From positions 62,001 to 126,000 of the forward strand of contig JACKOV010000004.1 in assembly GCA_024234075.1 (NCBI GenBank): 64,000 bases of DNA. Direction: 5' to 3'. Origin of the DNA: Nevskiaceae bacterium (GTDB lineage Bacteria > Pseudomonadota > Gammaproteobacteria > Steroidobacterales > Steroidobacteraceae). The notes under the pieces are model-generated. The model made no database searches and was not told the DNA's origin. It saw only the letters and a list, made by a program, of their open reading frames with translations. Position 1 is the stretch's first letter. Every line of letters starts with the position of its first letter. Positions 36,621 through 45,573 of the stretch are shown one piece after another. The translations under genes were made by a program, and so were the position numbers.

Positions 36621-37241
36621 ATGCTGGCTGTAGAGAACCTCCATGTCTTCCGTGGTGACCGCCACGTGCTGCGCGCGCTGAGCTTCGAGCTGGCGGCGGG
36701 CTGCTGCCTGCGGGTGACCGGCGTCAACGGCGCAGGCAAGACGACTTTGTTGCGGGCGCTGTGCGGCTTGGTCGAGGCCGAGGAAGGGGTGCTGCGCTGG
36801 CGCGGCGTCGAGACCTCGCGTTCGGCGCCGGGCTATCACGCCGAGCTGGCCTATCTCGGCCACGACGCGCCGCTGAAGGCGGATCTGAGCGGCCGGGAGA
36901 ACATCCGCTATGCCGTCGGCCTGCGTCGCGTGCTGGATCGCGAGGCGGTGTCCCGGGCGCTCGAGCGGGTCGGGGCGACAGCCTTCGCCGAGCGGCCGGT
37001 GCGGTCGCTGTCGGCCGGCCAGCGGCGGCGGATCGCGTTCGCGGCGCTCTGGCTGTGTGGCGCGACCCTGTGGCTGCTCGATGAGCCCAATACCAATCTC
37101 GACACCCAGGGGCAGGAGCTGGTTGCCGGGCTGATCGAGGAGCAGCTGCGGGCCGGGGGGCTGGTGGTCGCGGCGGTACACCAGGATCTGCACCTGACGG
37201 CGGGCCGTCGCATGGATCTGGTGATCCCGGGGGGGCGATGA
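36621..37241 (+). CDS. ccmA: Haem exporter ATP-binding protein CcmA
   Basis: The ATPase of the CcmABCD complex, which releases holo-CcmE for haem delivery to apocytochromes c. The 206-residue protein has Walker A GVNGAGKTTLL (34-44), signature LSAGQRRRIAFAALWL and Walker B LWLLDEPNTNLD. The only start between an in-frame stop and the domain is the ATG at 36621; its ribosome-binding site is poor. First gene of a nine-gene ccm operon with 4-bp overlaps between most genes. Confidence 0.95.
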   Translation: MLAVENLHVFRGDRHVLRALSFELAAGCCLRVTGVNGAGKTTLLRALCGLVEAEEGVLRWRGVETSRSAPGYHAELAYLGHDAPLKADLSGRENIRYAVGLRRVLDREAVSRALERVGATAFAERPVRSLSAGQRRRIAFAALWLCGATLWLLDEPNTNLDTQGQELVAGLIEEQLRAGGLVVAAVHQDLHLTAGRRMDLVIPGGR

Positions 37242-37933
37242 ACCGCTCGCTGCCGCCGTCGTCCTGGCCGGTGGCCGGCCGGCTGGTGCTGGAGCGTGAC
37301 CTGCGTCTCGCTTTTCGGCGCCCCGGTCAGTTGCTGCAACCCCTGGCGTTTTTCGCGGTCATTACCTTGCTGTTCCCGTTGGCGCTGACGCCGGAGCTCG
37401 AGCGGCTGCGGGAGGTGGCACCGGGCGTGTTGTGGATTTCGGCATTGCTATCTTCCCTGCTGGCGCTCGACTTCCTGTTCCGGGACGATGCGCAGGACGG
37501 CACGCTCGAGCAGTTCGCGCTGTCCGGTCAGTCGCTGACCTTGCTGCTGTTCGCCAAGACGGTGGCGCACTGGCTGCTGACCGGCCTGCCGCTGGCGGTC
37601 ATGGCGCCGTTGCTCGGGGTGGCGCTCGGCGTGCCCCTGCAGGCCTTGCCCGGCATACTGGCGGCGCTTGCGCTGGGTACGGCGACACTGAGCCTGGTCG
37701 GGGCCATCGGTGCTGGGCTGACGCTCGGCGCGCGGCGCGGCGGCGTGTTGCTGTCGCTGCTGACCTTGCCGCTCGCGGTGCCGATCCTGATCTTCGGCGC
37801 GCGGGCGACGGAACTGGCGATCAAGGGCGCGGGCTATGCGGGGCCGATGTACCTGCTGGCCGCGCTGGCGGTGCTCGGGCTCACGCTGGCGCCGCTCGCG
37901 GCGGCGGCGGCGGTGCGTATCGGACTGGAGTGA
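37238..37933 (+). CDS. ccmB: Haem exporter membrane protein CcmB
   Basis: The membrane subunit that pairs with CcmA. It has 231 residues with about six hydrophobic segments, the N-terminal ERDLRLAFRRPGQLLQPLAFF and the conserved LFRDDAQDGTLEQ loop. The start overlaps the ccmA stop by four bases. Confidence 0.94.
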   Translation: MNRSLPPSSWPVAGRLVLERDLRLAFRRPGQLLQPLAFFAVITLLFPLALTPELERLREVAPGVLWISALLSSLLALDFLFRDDAQDGTLEQFALSGQSLTLLLFAKTVAHWLLTGLPLAVMAPLLGVALGVPLQALPGILAALALGTATLSLVGAIGAGLTLGARRGGVLLSLLTLPLAVPILIFGARATELAIKGAGYAGPMYLLAALAVLGLTLAPLAAAAAVRIGLE

Positions 37934-37940
37934 TCGATCG

Positions 37941-38678
37941 ATGGACTGGACATGGTTCCACCGGCTGGCCTCGCCGCCGCATGTGTACCGGATCGCCGGC
38001 ACGCTCACGCCGTGGTTTGCCTGGCCCGCGGGCCTGCTGATCGTGGCGGCGCTGTACGGCGGTTTGGTGCTGGCGCCGCCGGACTATCAGCAGGGCGACG
38101 GTTTCCGGATCATCTACGTGCACGCGCCCACGGCCTGGCTGTCGGTGATGATCTACACGACCATGGCGGTCGCCGCTGCGATCGGCCTGATCTGGCGCAT
38201 GAAGGTGGCGCATGCTGCGGCCGCGAGCTGCGCCGGTATCGGTGCCTGGTTCACGGCCGCTTCGCTGGTCACCGGCATGCTCTGGGGCAAGCCGATGTGG
38301 GGCACCTACTGGGTCTGGGATCCGCGGCTCACCGCGCAGCTGATCCTGCTGTTCCTGTACCTCGGCTACATGGGGCTGCGCGCCGGCATCGAAGACACGG
38401 CCCGCGCCGATCGGGCGAGCGCGGTGCTGGCGATCGTCGGCGTGGTCAACGTGCCGATCATCCGCTTCTCGGTGGACTGGTGGAATTCCATCCACCAGGC
38501 GCCGTCGGTGATGAAAATGGACCGGCCGTCGATGCCGGCGGACATGCTGGTGCCGCTGCTGCTGATGTTGCTCGGCTTCACGCTGTATTTCTTCGCGGTG
38601 TTGCTGGTGCGCTTGCGGGCCGAGATCCTGCGCCGCGAACGCAGTGCGAGCTGGCTCCGGGAGGCGTTGTCGGCATGA
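37941..38678 (+). CDS. ccmC: Haem transport protein CcmC
   Basis: The haem-handling protein that transfers haem to CcmE on the periplasmic side. The 245-residue protein has six membrane segments and the tryptophan-rich WGTYWVWDPRLT motif. Haem-liganding histidines are seen in YVHAPTAW and the SIHQAPSV loops. Start at 37941 (MDWTWFHRLA), 7 bp after ccmB. Confidence 0.95.
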   Translation: MDWTWFHRLASPPHVYRIAGTLTPWFAWPAGLLIVAALYGGLVLAPPDYQQGDGFRIIYVHAPTAWLSVMIYTTMAVAAAIGLIWRMKVAHAAAASCAGIGAWFTAASLVTGMLWGKPMWGTYWVWDPRLTAQLILLFLYLGYMGLRAGIEDTARADRASAVLAIVGVVNVPIIRFSVDWWNSIHQAPSVMKMDRPSMPADMLVPLLLMLLGFTLYFFAVLLVRLRAEILRRERSASWLREALSA

Positions 38679-38839
38679 AGGAATTTTTCGCCATGGGCGG
38701 CTATGCCTGGTTCGTCTGGCCCTCGTATCTGCTCACCTTTCTGGCGGTGATCGCCAACATCGTGATCGCGCGCCGCTCGCTGGCGGCCGCCCAGGCCGAG
38801 GCGCGCCGCCGCCTCGCCATCGCAGGAGAAGAAGGATGA
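38675..38839 (+). CDS. ccmD: Haem exporter small membrane protein CcmD
   Basis: A 54-residue single-span membrane protein (hydrophobic segment about 11-31) with a basic cytoplasmic tail (ARRSLAAAQAEARRR). It stabilises CcmABC and is needed to release holo-CcmE. It overlaps both neighbours by ATGA. Confidence 0.88.
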   Translation: MKEFFAMGGYAWFVWPSYLLTFLAVIANIVIARRSLAAAQAEARRRLAIAGEEG

Positions 38840-39354
38840 CGCCACGTCGTCGACGGTTGCTGTTGGTGGTCGGCATTCTGGCGGGCGTGTCGCTGGCGGG
38901 CCTGCTGGCCCTGCGAGCCTTTCAGGACAACGTCATGTTCTTTTTCGATCCGTCGCAGGTCGCGGCGGGCGAGGCGCCGAGCGGCGAGCGTTTCCGGTTG
39001 GGCGGCATGGTCCGGCCGGGCACGGTCGATCGCAAATCGGGCAGTCTCGACATGGCCTTCGTCGTCACGGATTTCCAGCACGACGTCAAAGTGCGCTACA
39101 GCGGTGTCGTGCCCGACCTGTTCCGCGAGAACCAGGGCGTGATCGCCCACGGCCGGCTCGAACCGGACGGCGTGTTCGTCGCCGATGAAATCCTCGCCAA
39201 GCACGACGAGAACTACATGGCGCCCGAAGTTGCGCGCTCCATCAAGGACAAGCACGGCGGCGTCATGCCGGTGAACCCGGACCCCGCCTCGGCCGGTGGC
39301 GGCGGTGCGGCTGCGCCGCAGCTTCCGGCATCGACGCCGGTGACGCGTTTCTGA
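38836..39354 (+). CDS. ccmE: Haem chaperone CcmE
   Basis: A periplasmic, membrane-anchored OB-fold protein that binds haem covalently. The anchor is at about residues 8-27. The haem-attachment histidine is H123 in ILAKHDENYMAPEV, with Y127 nearby. GVVPDLFRENQGVIAHG is the conserved upstream strand. The protein is 172 residues with a Pro/Ala/Gly-rich tail. Confidence 0.96.
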   Translation: MTPRRRRLLLVVGILAGVSLAGLLALRAFQDNVMFFFDPSQVAAGEAPSGERFRLGGMVRPGTVDRKSGSLDMAFVVTDFQHDVKVRYSGVVPDLFRENQGVIAHGRLEPDGVFVADEILAKHDENYMAPEVARSIKDKHGGVMPVNPDPASAGGGGAAAPQLPASTPVTRF

Positions 39355-39373
39355 CGGGCGGCGAGGGCAGACC

Positions 39374-41359
39374 ATGCTTCCGGAAATCGGTCATTTCGCG
39401 CTGATCCTGGCCTTGCTGCTGGCCGCGGCCCAGGCGTTCTTCGGGCTCGCGGGACCGGCGCTCGGTCGCGATCGCTGGCTCGCGGTCGTCGGGCCGGCGG
39501 TCACGGGCCAGTTCGTCATGGTCAGTGCCGCGATCGGGACCCTGCTCGTCGCCTTCGTGCAGAACGATTTCTCGGTCGCCTATGTGGCGCAGAACTCCAA
39601 CTCCGCGCTGCCGGTGTTCTACCGGGTCGCGGCGTTGTGGGGGGCGCACGAAGGCTCGCTGCTGCTGTGGGGCTGGATCCTGGTCGCCTGGACGCTGGCA
39701 GTGGCGCTGCGTTCGCGCCAGTTGCCGGCGCGGTTCGCGGCGCGGGTGCTCGGTGTGCTGGGCATCGTCAGCGTCGGTTTCCACCTGTTCACGCTCGCGA
39801 CTTCCAATCCCTTCGCGCGGCTGTTCCCGGCTGCGCCGGATGGTCGGGACCTGAATCCGCTGCTGCAGGATCCGGCGCTGGCCGCGCATCCGCCGATGCT
39901 CTATGCCGGTTACGTCGGTTTCTCGGTGGCGTTCGCCTTCGCCTGCGCCGCGATGCTCGAAGGCCGGCTCGATCAGGCCTGGGCACGCTGGACGAGGCCC
40001 TGGACCACGGTGGCCTGGGCGTTCCTCACGATCGGTATCGGGCTCGGCAGCTGGTGGGCCTATTACGAGCTCGGCTGGGGCGGCTACTGGTTCTGGGATC
40101 CGGTGGAGAACGCATCGTTCATGCCCTGGTTGATCGGCACCGCGCTGATCCACTCGCTGGCGGTGACGGAGAAACGCGGCCTCTTCAAGAGCTGGACACT
40201 GCTGCTGGCGATCCTGGCGTTCTCGTTGTCGTTGCTCGGCACCTTCCTCGTGCGCTCCGGTGTGCTGGTCTCGGTGCATTCGTTTGCGGCGGATCCCGCC
40301 CGCGGCATTTTCATCCTGAGCTTCCTGGTCGTGATGATTGGCGGGGCGCTGGCGCTGTACGCCTGGCGTGCGCCGCAGCTGAAGTCGAGGGCGGGTTTCG
40401 AACTGACTTCGCGCGAGTCCTTCCTGCTGTTCAACAACATCCTGCTGGTGGTCGCGACTGCGACCGTGTTCGCCGGCACCATGGCGCCGCTGATCTCCGA
40501 TGCGCTCGGTCTCGGCACGCTGTCGGTCGGCGCACAGTACTTCGATCCGACCTTCCTGCTGCCGATGCTGCCGCTGCTGGCGCTGGCGGCCGTGGGTCTG
40601 CATGCGAGCTGGAAGAAGGGGCGCCTCGGTGAACGGCGCGGCGCGCTGCTGGTGACGCTGGTCTGCGGCCTGCTGCTGGCGGTGGCCGTGATCGTCGGCG
40701 CCAGTGGCGGCACTGCGGTGCTGACGCCGGTCGGGCTGGCGCTCGGCGGCTGGCTGCTGCTGTCGGCGCTGATCGATCCGGTCGATCGTTTGCGGCGGCG
40801 CCTGAGTCTGACGCCGGCGATCGTCGGCATGGCGTTGTCGCACGCGGCGCTCGGCCTGTTCGTGATTTCGCTGACCACGGTCGAGTCGTACACCGCCGAG
40901 CGCGACGTGGCGCTCGGGGTCGGCGAGAGCGCCACGGTCGGCCAGTACGAATATCGCTTCCTCGGGCTGCAGCCGCTGGAAGGGCCGAACTACGATGGCG
41001 TGCGCGGCGAGATCGCGGTGTTCGAGGACGGGCGGCAGGTCTCACTGCTGCATCCCGAGAAGCGTCGCTACTGGGTGCAGCAGTCGGTGATGACCGAAGC
41101 CGGCATCGACATGCAGTTCTCGCGCGACATCTTTGCCGCGCTCGGCGAGGATCTCGGCAGCGGCCGCTGGAGCGTGCGCGCGCAGGTGCGGCCGATGATC
41201 AACTACCTCTGGCTCTCGGCCTTGCTGATGGCGTTTGGTGGTCTGATCGCCGCGGCCGATCGTCGCTATCGCCGGCCGGTGGCGACGCCGCAGGCGCAGC
41301 AGGTTCCGGTGGCGGCGGATCAGGGCGTGGGTCAGGCGTTGCCGGGACGGGCGGGATGA
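39374..41359 (+). CDS. ccmF: Cytochrome c haem lyase subunit CcmF
   Basis: A large polytopic membrane protein that, with CcmH, attaches haem to apocytochrome c. The 661-residue length is normal. The WWD haem-binding motif is WGGYWFWDPVENASFMPWL, and further landmarks are WGAHEGSLLLWGW and HPPMLYAGYVGFS. It starts 19 bp after ccmE and overlaps ccmG by four bases. Confidence 0.96.
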   Translation: MLPEIGHFALILALLLAAAQAFFGLAGPALGRDRWLAVVGPAVTGQFVMVSAAIGTLLVAFVQNDFSVAYVAQNSNSALPVFYRVAALWGAHEGSLLLWGWILVAWTLAVALRSRQLPARFAARVLGVLGIVSVGFHLFTLATSNPFARLFPAAPDGRDLNPLLQDPALAAHPPMLYAGYVGFSVAFAFACAAMLEGRLDQAWARWTRPWTTVAWAFLTIGIGLGSWWAYYELGWGGYWFWDPVENASFMPWLIGTALIHSLAVTEKRGLFKSWTLLLAILAFSLSLLGTFLVRSGVLVSVHSFAADPARGIFILSFLVVMIGGALALYAWRAPQLKSRAGFELTSRESFLLFNNILLVVATATVFAGTMAPLISDALGLGTLSVGAQYFDPTFLLPMLPLLALAAVGLHASWKKGRLGERRGALLVTLVCGLLLAVAVIVGASGGTAVLTPVGLALGGWLLLSALIDPVDRLRRRLSLTPAIVGMALSHAALGLFVISLTTVESYTAERDVALGVGESATVGQYEYRFLGLQPLEGPNYDGVRGEIAVFEDGRQVSLLHPEKRRYWVQQSVMTEAGIDMQFSRDIFAALGEDLGSGRWSVRAQVRPMINYLWLSALLMAFGGLIAAADRRYRRPVATPQAQQVPVAADQGVGQALPGRAG

Positions 41360-41970
41360 ATCGTTTCCTGCTGCCGCTCGGGGCATTCGTCTTGCTGGTG
41401 GTGGTGCTGGCGATCGGCGTCAGCCGGGCCCCGGAAAAATCGGTGATTCCATCGGCGCTGCTCAACCGGCCGGCGCCGCAGTTCTTGCTGCCGCAGCTCG
41501 GCAGCGCCACGGATTTCGATTCGCGGCGCATGCAAGGCCAGTGGTATCTGCTGAACGTCTGGGGCACCTGGTGCGTCGGTTGTCGCACCGAACACGACAT
41601 GCTGCTCGAGATCCAGCAGCAGGGACGGCTGCCGATCGTCGGCCTGAACTGGAAAGACGAGGATGGTGCGGCGGTGCAGTGGTTGCAGGAGCTCGGCAAT
41701 CCCTACGCCTATGTCGCGCTGGATCGCGAGGGCCGCGTGGCCATCGACTGGGGCGTCTACGGCGCGCCCGAGAGCTTCCTGATCGATCCGGCGGGTGTGG
41801 TCGTCTACAAGCATGTCGGACCCATCACCGCCGAAGTCTGGCAGCGTGAGTTCCTGACCCGGCTGCCACCGCCTGCCGGCGACGGGAGTACGCCACTGGC
41901 TGTGCCGCAGTTGCCCCCCGTAGGCGCCGTACCGCCGGCCGCTGTGGCGGGCGCAGGGGCCGCATCGTGA
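41356..41970 (+). CDS. ccmG: Thiol:disulfide interchange protein CcmG/DsbE
   Basis: A membrane-anchored periplasmic thioredoxin-fold reductant for apocytochrome c or CcmH. The N-terminal anchor is at about residues 4-22. The active site is C73/C76 in WGTWCVGCRTEH, and GVYGAPESFLIDPAG carries the cis-proline loop. The C-terminus has an extra Pro/Ala-rich tail of about 35 residues, making the 204-residue protein slightly longer than usual. Confidence 0.94.
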   Translation: MNRFLLPLGAFVLLVVVLAIGVSRAPEKSVIPSALLNRPAPQFLLPQLGSATDFDSRRMQGQWYLLNVWGTWCVGCRTEHDMLLEIQQQGRLPIVGLNWKDEDGAAVQWLQELGNPYAYVALDREGRVAIDWGVYGAPESFLIDPAGVVVYKHVGPITAEVWQREFLTRLPPPAGDGSTPLAVPQLPPVGAVPPAAVAGAGAAS

Positions 41971-42449
41971 ATCACCTGACGCTGGCGCGACCGCACTTGT
42001 CCCGTCGCGCTCGGGCCATCTGGATCGGCCTGGTGGCATTGCTCGGTTTCGGTGCGGCCGGGATGGTGCTGGCCGTGGATCCGGTCGAGCTGCAGGATCC
42101 CGCACTGCAGGCGCGCTACCGGTCGCTGTCGCACGAACTGCGCTGCATGCAGTGCCAGAACCAGTCGATCGCCGATTCGCCGGTCGGCCTGGCGGGCGAT
42201 CTGCGGCGCGAAGTGCGCGAGCTGCTGGTTGCCGGCCGCAGCGACGACGAGATCCGTGCCTGGATGAGCGAGCGATACGGCGACTTCATCCTGTTCCGGC
42301 CGACGTTCTCCTGGCGTACCGCCTGGCTGTGGCTGGCACCGGGCGTGCTGCTGCTGCTCGGTGTCGGCATTGCGGTGCGGATCGTGCGGCAGCGGGCTGC
42401 GCTGGCTGCGGTTGCGGGTGTCGAAGACGACGATGAGTCGCTGACATGA
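41967..42449 (+). CDS. ccmH: Cytochrome c maturation protein CcmH
   Basis: A thiol-redox protein of the apocytochrome reduction pathway. The LRCxxC motif is LRCMQC (C60, C63), followed by QNQSIADSPVGLAGDLRREV. A C-terminal membrane segment covers about residues 115-137. GTG start at 41967 overlaps the ccmG stop. This is the short CcmH; the TPR part is the separate ccmI gene. Confidence 0.95.
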   Translation: MNHLTLARPHLSRRARAIWIGLVALLGFGAAGMVLAVDPVELQDPALQARYRSLSHELRCMQCQNQSIADSPVGLAGDLRREVRELLVAGRSDDEIRAWMSERYGDFILFRPTFSWRTAWLWLAPGVLLLLGVGIAVRIVRQRAALAAVAGVEDDDESLT

Positions 42450-43549
42450 GCCCGACATTCGTCGTCGTCGCAGTGTTGTTGACGCTGGCCGCGGTCGCCT
42501 GCGTGGTACTGCCGTTGCTGCGCCGCTCGCCGTCAACTGCGGACCAGGATGCCGCGGCTGTACCGCTGCCGCCGCGGGCGCCGCTGGCGGCTGCGGTGGC
42601 CGGTGTGCTGCTGCTGGGGGGCGCAGCGGCGCTGTATGCGACCTGGAGCAGCTGGGACTGGCCTTCGGCGGAAGCGGTCGCGGCCGCGACACCGACCGAG
42701 ATGGTCAGCCAGCTCGCGCGCCGTCTGGAGAAGCAGCCCGACGATGTGGCCGGCTGGCTGCTGCTCGGGCGCTCCTATTCGGCACTCGAGCAGTACCCGT
42801 TGGCCGCGCGGGCCTTCCAGCGGGCAGATCGTCTCGAACAGGGCCGCAATGCCGAAGCCTTGATCGGCTGGGCGGAATCGCTGGTGCTCAACAACGACGC
42901 CGAGCTCGAGGGGCGCGCGGGCCGGTTGTTCGAAAAGGCGCTGGAGATCGAACCGACCTCGCCCAAGGCGCTGTTCTTCGCGGCGCTCGCGGCGCAGCGA
43001 CGCGGCGAGTTGCCGCTGGCGTTGCGGCATTTCGAGACCATGCTGGCCGGCGATCCGCCGCAGAACGTGCGGCAGCTGCTCGAGCAACAGGCGGCGGCAC
43101 TGCGCGGCGCAATCGCAGCGGCCGGCGCTGGCGCCGGAGCAGGCGCGCCAGCCGGTGCCGCGGCGTCGGGCGATCCGGCGAGCACGACGGGCAAGGCTTC
43201 GACGTCCACGGCGGCCGTGAAGCTGCAGGTCGGCGTGGCGCCGGCGCTGGCGGCGCAGGTGCCGGCCGATGCGCCGCTGTTCGTGTTCGTGCGCGTTCCG
43301 GGTCAGCCGGGTCCGCCGCTGGCGGTGAAGCGGCTGGCGGCGAAGCTGCCGCTGCAGGTGCAGCTGACGTCGGCCGACGTGATGCTCGAGGGTCATGGCT
43401 TCACCGCCGGCGATCGGGTCGAGGTGACCGCAAGGGTCGCGCTCGGCGGCGCGCCGACCGCGAGCCGTGGCGATCCCTTCGGCCAGACGATCTACGAAGT
43501 CGGCCGTGACGGCGAAAAAGAACTGGTGATCGATCAGCTCACGCCATGA
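42446..43549 (+). CDS. ccmI: Cytochrome c maturation protein CcmI (TPR)
   Basis: An apocytochrome-binding chaperone of 367 residues. Two membrane segments at the N-terminus (about 3-22 and 46-66) flank a short loop. TPR repeats follow: WLLLGRSYSALEQYPLAARAF, then a unit around SPKALFFAALAAQRRG. A low-complexity Ala/Gly linker (AGAGAGAGAPAG) precedes a C-terminal beta domain. Overlaps with ccmH and with the next gene by 4 bp. Confidence 0.92.
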   Translation: MSPTFVVVAVLLTLAAVACVVLPLLRRSPSTADQDAAAVPLPPRAPLAAAVAGVLLLGGAAALYATWSSWDWPSAEAVAAATPTEMVSQLARRLEKQPDDVAGWLLLGRSYSALEQYPLAARAFQRADRLEQGRNAEALIGWAESLVLNNDAELEGRAGRLFEKALEIEPTSPKALFFAALAAQRRGELPLALRHFETMLAGDPPQNVRQLLEQQAAALRGAIAAAGAGAGAGAPAGAAASGDPASTTGKASTSTAAVKLQVGVAPALAAQVPADAPLFVFVRVPGQPGPPLAVKRLAAKLPLQVQLTSADVMLEGHGFTAGDRVEVTARVALGGAPTASRGDPFGQTIYEVGRDGEKELVIDQLTP

Positions 43550-44934
43550 CGGGCACGCTGTGGCCGGTGCCGCCGCCGCCATCCGCGGCGGCCTCCCGTT
43601 GGCCACGGCTCGTGGCGCCCGGCGAGCGCCGGTCCTTGCTGGCGGCCGCCGGAGCCTACTTCGCGCTGCTCGCCGGCTACTACATGCTGCGCAGCCTGCG
43701 CGAGGCGTTCGCGCTGGAGGTCGGCCGCGAGCACATCGACGTCCTGTTTTACACCACCTTCGTGGTGATGCTGGCAGTGCTGCCGCTGTACTGGTTCGCG
43801 GTCGCACGCCTGCCGCGCCGGTGGCTGCTGCCGTCGATCTACGCGGCCGTGATCGTGTTGTTCCTGCTGCTGGCGGTCGGCATGAGGTTGTCGCCGGGCA
43901 GTCGTGTGCTGGCCGCGATCTATTTCGTCGCCGTCACTTCACTGAATCTCTTCATGGTGTCGGTGTTCTGGAGCGTCATGGTCGATGCCTGGCGCTCGGA
44001 AGCCGCCCGGCGACTGTTCGGCTTCATCGCCGCCGGCGGCAGCGCCGGCGCGATTGCCGGGCCGCTGTTCAATTCGCTGCTCGTCGAGCGTCTCGGGCCC
44101 AGCTGGGTGATCGTGGTCGCCTGCGCCTTGTTGTCGCTGGCGATCGTTGCGGGACGCCGCGCGCAGCAGGCCGATCCGCAAGCCGGGGTCGCGGTCGGCG
44201 ACGGCAACGGCGCCGACCGCGTCGACATCGCCAATGGCTCCAACGGCGGCGACGGGCGCGGCGACGCCCGGCTCGACGTGGCCGTCGGCGGTCGGGCGCT
44301 CGATGACCTGCGCCGCCTGCTGACTTCGCCCTATCTGCTGACGATCGCCGGCCTGATCCTGCTCGGGCAGGTGCTCGGCGCTTTCATGTACCAGGAGCAG
44401 GCGCGCTACGTCGAGCAGGCCTACGGCGCGCTCGGGGAGCGTGCGGCGCTGTTTGCACGCATCGACCTGGCGGTCAACCTGCTGGCGCTGCTGTTCCAGA
44501 GCGCCGTGGTCGGCTGGCTGGCCGCGCGGGCCGGGCTGCGGCTGGCGCTGGGGTTCGTACCGTTGCTGCTGATCGGCTCGCTGGTCCTGCTGGCGCTGCT
44601 GCCGCTCGGCATGGTGCTGCTGGCGACGCAGGTGTTTCGCCGCGCGGTGGACTACGGCCTGTTCAAGCCGGTCCGTGAAATGTTGTTCACGGTGCTGAAT
44701 CCGGAAAGCAAGTTCAAGAGCAAGAGCCTGATCGATACCTTGCTGCAGCGGGGCGGCGACAGCCTCGGGCAGTTCAGCTATCCGCTGATCGCCGGGCTCG
44801 GTCTGGCGGGTGTCGCCTGGGCCTGTGCCGCCGTCGCCGTGCTGATGCTGGCGGGGGCCTGGTGGCTGGGCGGGGCGTTCGCGCGCCAGCAGGCGGCGCC
44901 GGTGCTTCAGCGCCTGGCGGCCGAGCGCCAGTAA
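43546..44934 (+). CDS. MFS/NTT-like transporter
   Basis: A 462-residue polytopic membrane protein with about 11-12 predicted segments. The N-terminal region YYMLRSLREAFALEVG and the later VFRRAVDYGLFKPVREMLFTV match bacterial members of the ATP:ADP antiporter-like (NTT) branch of the MFS. A hydrophilic Asp/Gly-rich insertion lies mid-protein (about residues 208-245). Free-living bacterial members have unknown substrates and are not known to exchange ATP. It overlaps ccmI by 4 bp, so it is transcribed with the cytochrome c maturation genes. The 3' end overlaps the rhomboid gene by 28 bp. Confidence 0.75.
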   Translation: MTGTLWPVPPPPSAAASRWPRLVAPGERRSLLAAAGAYFALLAGYYMLRSLREAFALEVGREHIDVLFYTTFVVMLAVLPLYWFAVARLPRRWLLPSIYAAVIVLFLLLAVGMRLSPGSRVLAAIYFVAVTSLNLFMVSVFWSVMVDAWRSEAARRLFGFIAAGGSAGAIAGPLFNSLLVERLGPSWVIVVACALLSLAIVAGRRAQQADPQAGVAVGDGNGADRVDIANGSNGGDGRGDARLDVAVGGRALDDLRRLLTSPYLLTIAGLILLGQVLGAFMYQEQARYVEQAYGALGERAALFARIDLAVNLLALLFQSAVVGWLAARAGLRLALGFVPLLLIGSLVLLALLPLGMVLLATQVFRRAVDYGLFKPVREMLFTVLNPESKFKSKSLIDTLLQRGGDSLGQFSYPLIAGLGLAGVAWACAAVAVLMLAGAWWLGGAFARQQAAPVLQRLAAERQ

Positions 44935-45491
44935 CGCATCACCAGGAAGCCGCCGACCATGCCGCCGAGATGCGCGAAATGCGCGATGCCACTGCGCGTG
45001 CCGGTGACGCCGAGGTAGAGCTCGAGGCCGGCGAACAACAAGGCAAACAGCCAGGCGGGCATCGGGATCGGCGGGATCAGCGGCACGACGCGTCGTTGCG
45101 GGAACATCATCGCGAAGCCGAGCAGCAGGCCGTAGATTCCGCCGGAGGCGCCCACGGTCGGCACATACTGCCCCAGCGAGCGTGTCACCAGCAGTTGCGC
45201 CAGTGCGGCGGCGGCCACGCTCGCGAAGTAGAACACCAGGAAACGGCGCGTGCCCCAGTAGCGTTCCAGTTCGTTGCCGAAGGTCAGCAGGCCGATCATG
45301 TTGAATGCCAGATGCGTCATGCCGCCGTGCAGGAAGCCGTAGGTCAGGATCTGCCAGGGCGCGAACAGCGGACCGAGCGGCCAGAGCGCGAACCACATCT
45401 CGAGCACGCCCTCGAGCACTTGCTGCAGCAGGAACACGCCGATGCAGGCGAGGAGGATCGAGCGTGTTCCGGGAGCGAGGTTGCCGAACAT
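44907..45491 (-). CDS. Rhomboid family intramembrane serine protease
   Basis: A 194-residue integral membrane protease with about six segments. The catalytic serine is S116 in GASGGIYGLLLG and the catalytic histidine is H174 in HFAHLGGMVGG. HGGMTHLAFNM provides the conserved HxxxxHxxxN helix. The start is the ATG at 45491; the longer in-frame extension overlaps the adjacent hydrolase and is not rhomboid-like. The downstream end overlaps the convergent transporter gene by 28 bp. Substrates are unknown. Confidence 0.93.
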   Translation of the reverse strand: MFGNLAPGTRSILLACIGVFLLQQVLEGVLEMWFALWPLGPLFAPWQILTYGFLHGGMTHLAFNMIGLLTFGNELERYWGTRRFLVFYFASVAAAALAQLLVTRSLGQYVPTVGASGGIYGLLLGFAMMFPQRRVVPLIPPIPMPAWLFALLFAGLELYLGVTGTRSGIAHFAHLGGMVGGFLVMRYWRSAARR

Positions 45492-45573
45492 GTACTGCGT
45501 GCTTCCACCGGGGCGGCGCAGCGCGCCGCAGCTGCGCGGCGCCCGGGTCGTCCCGCGGCGCCGATGGAGGGGT

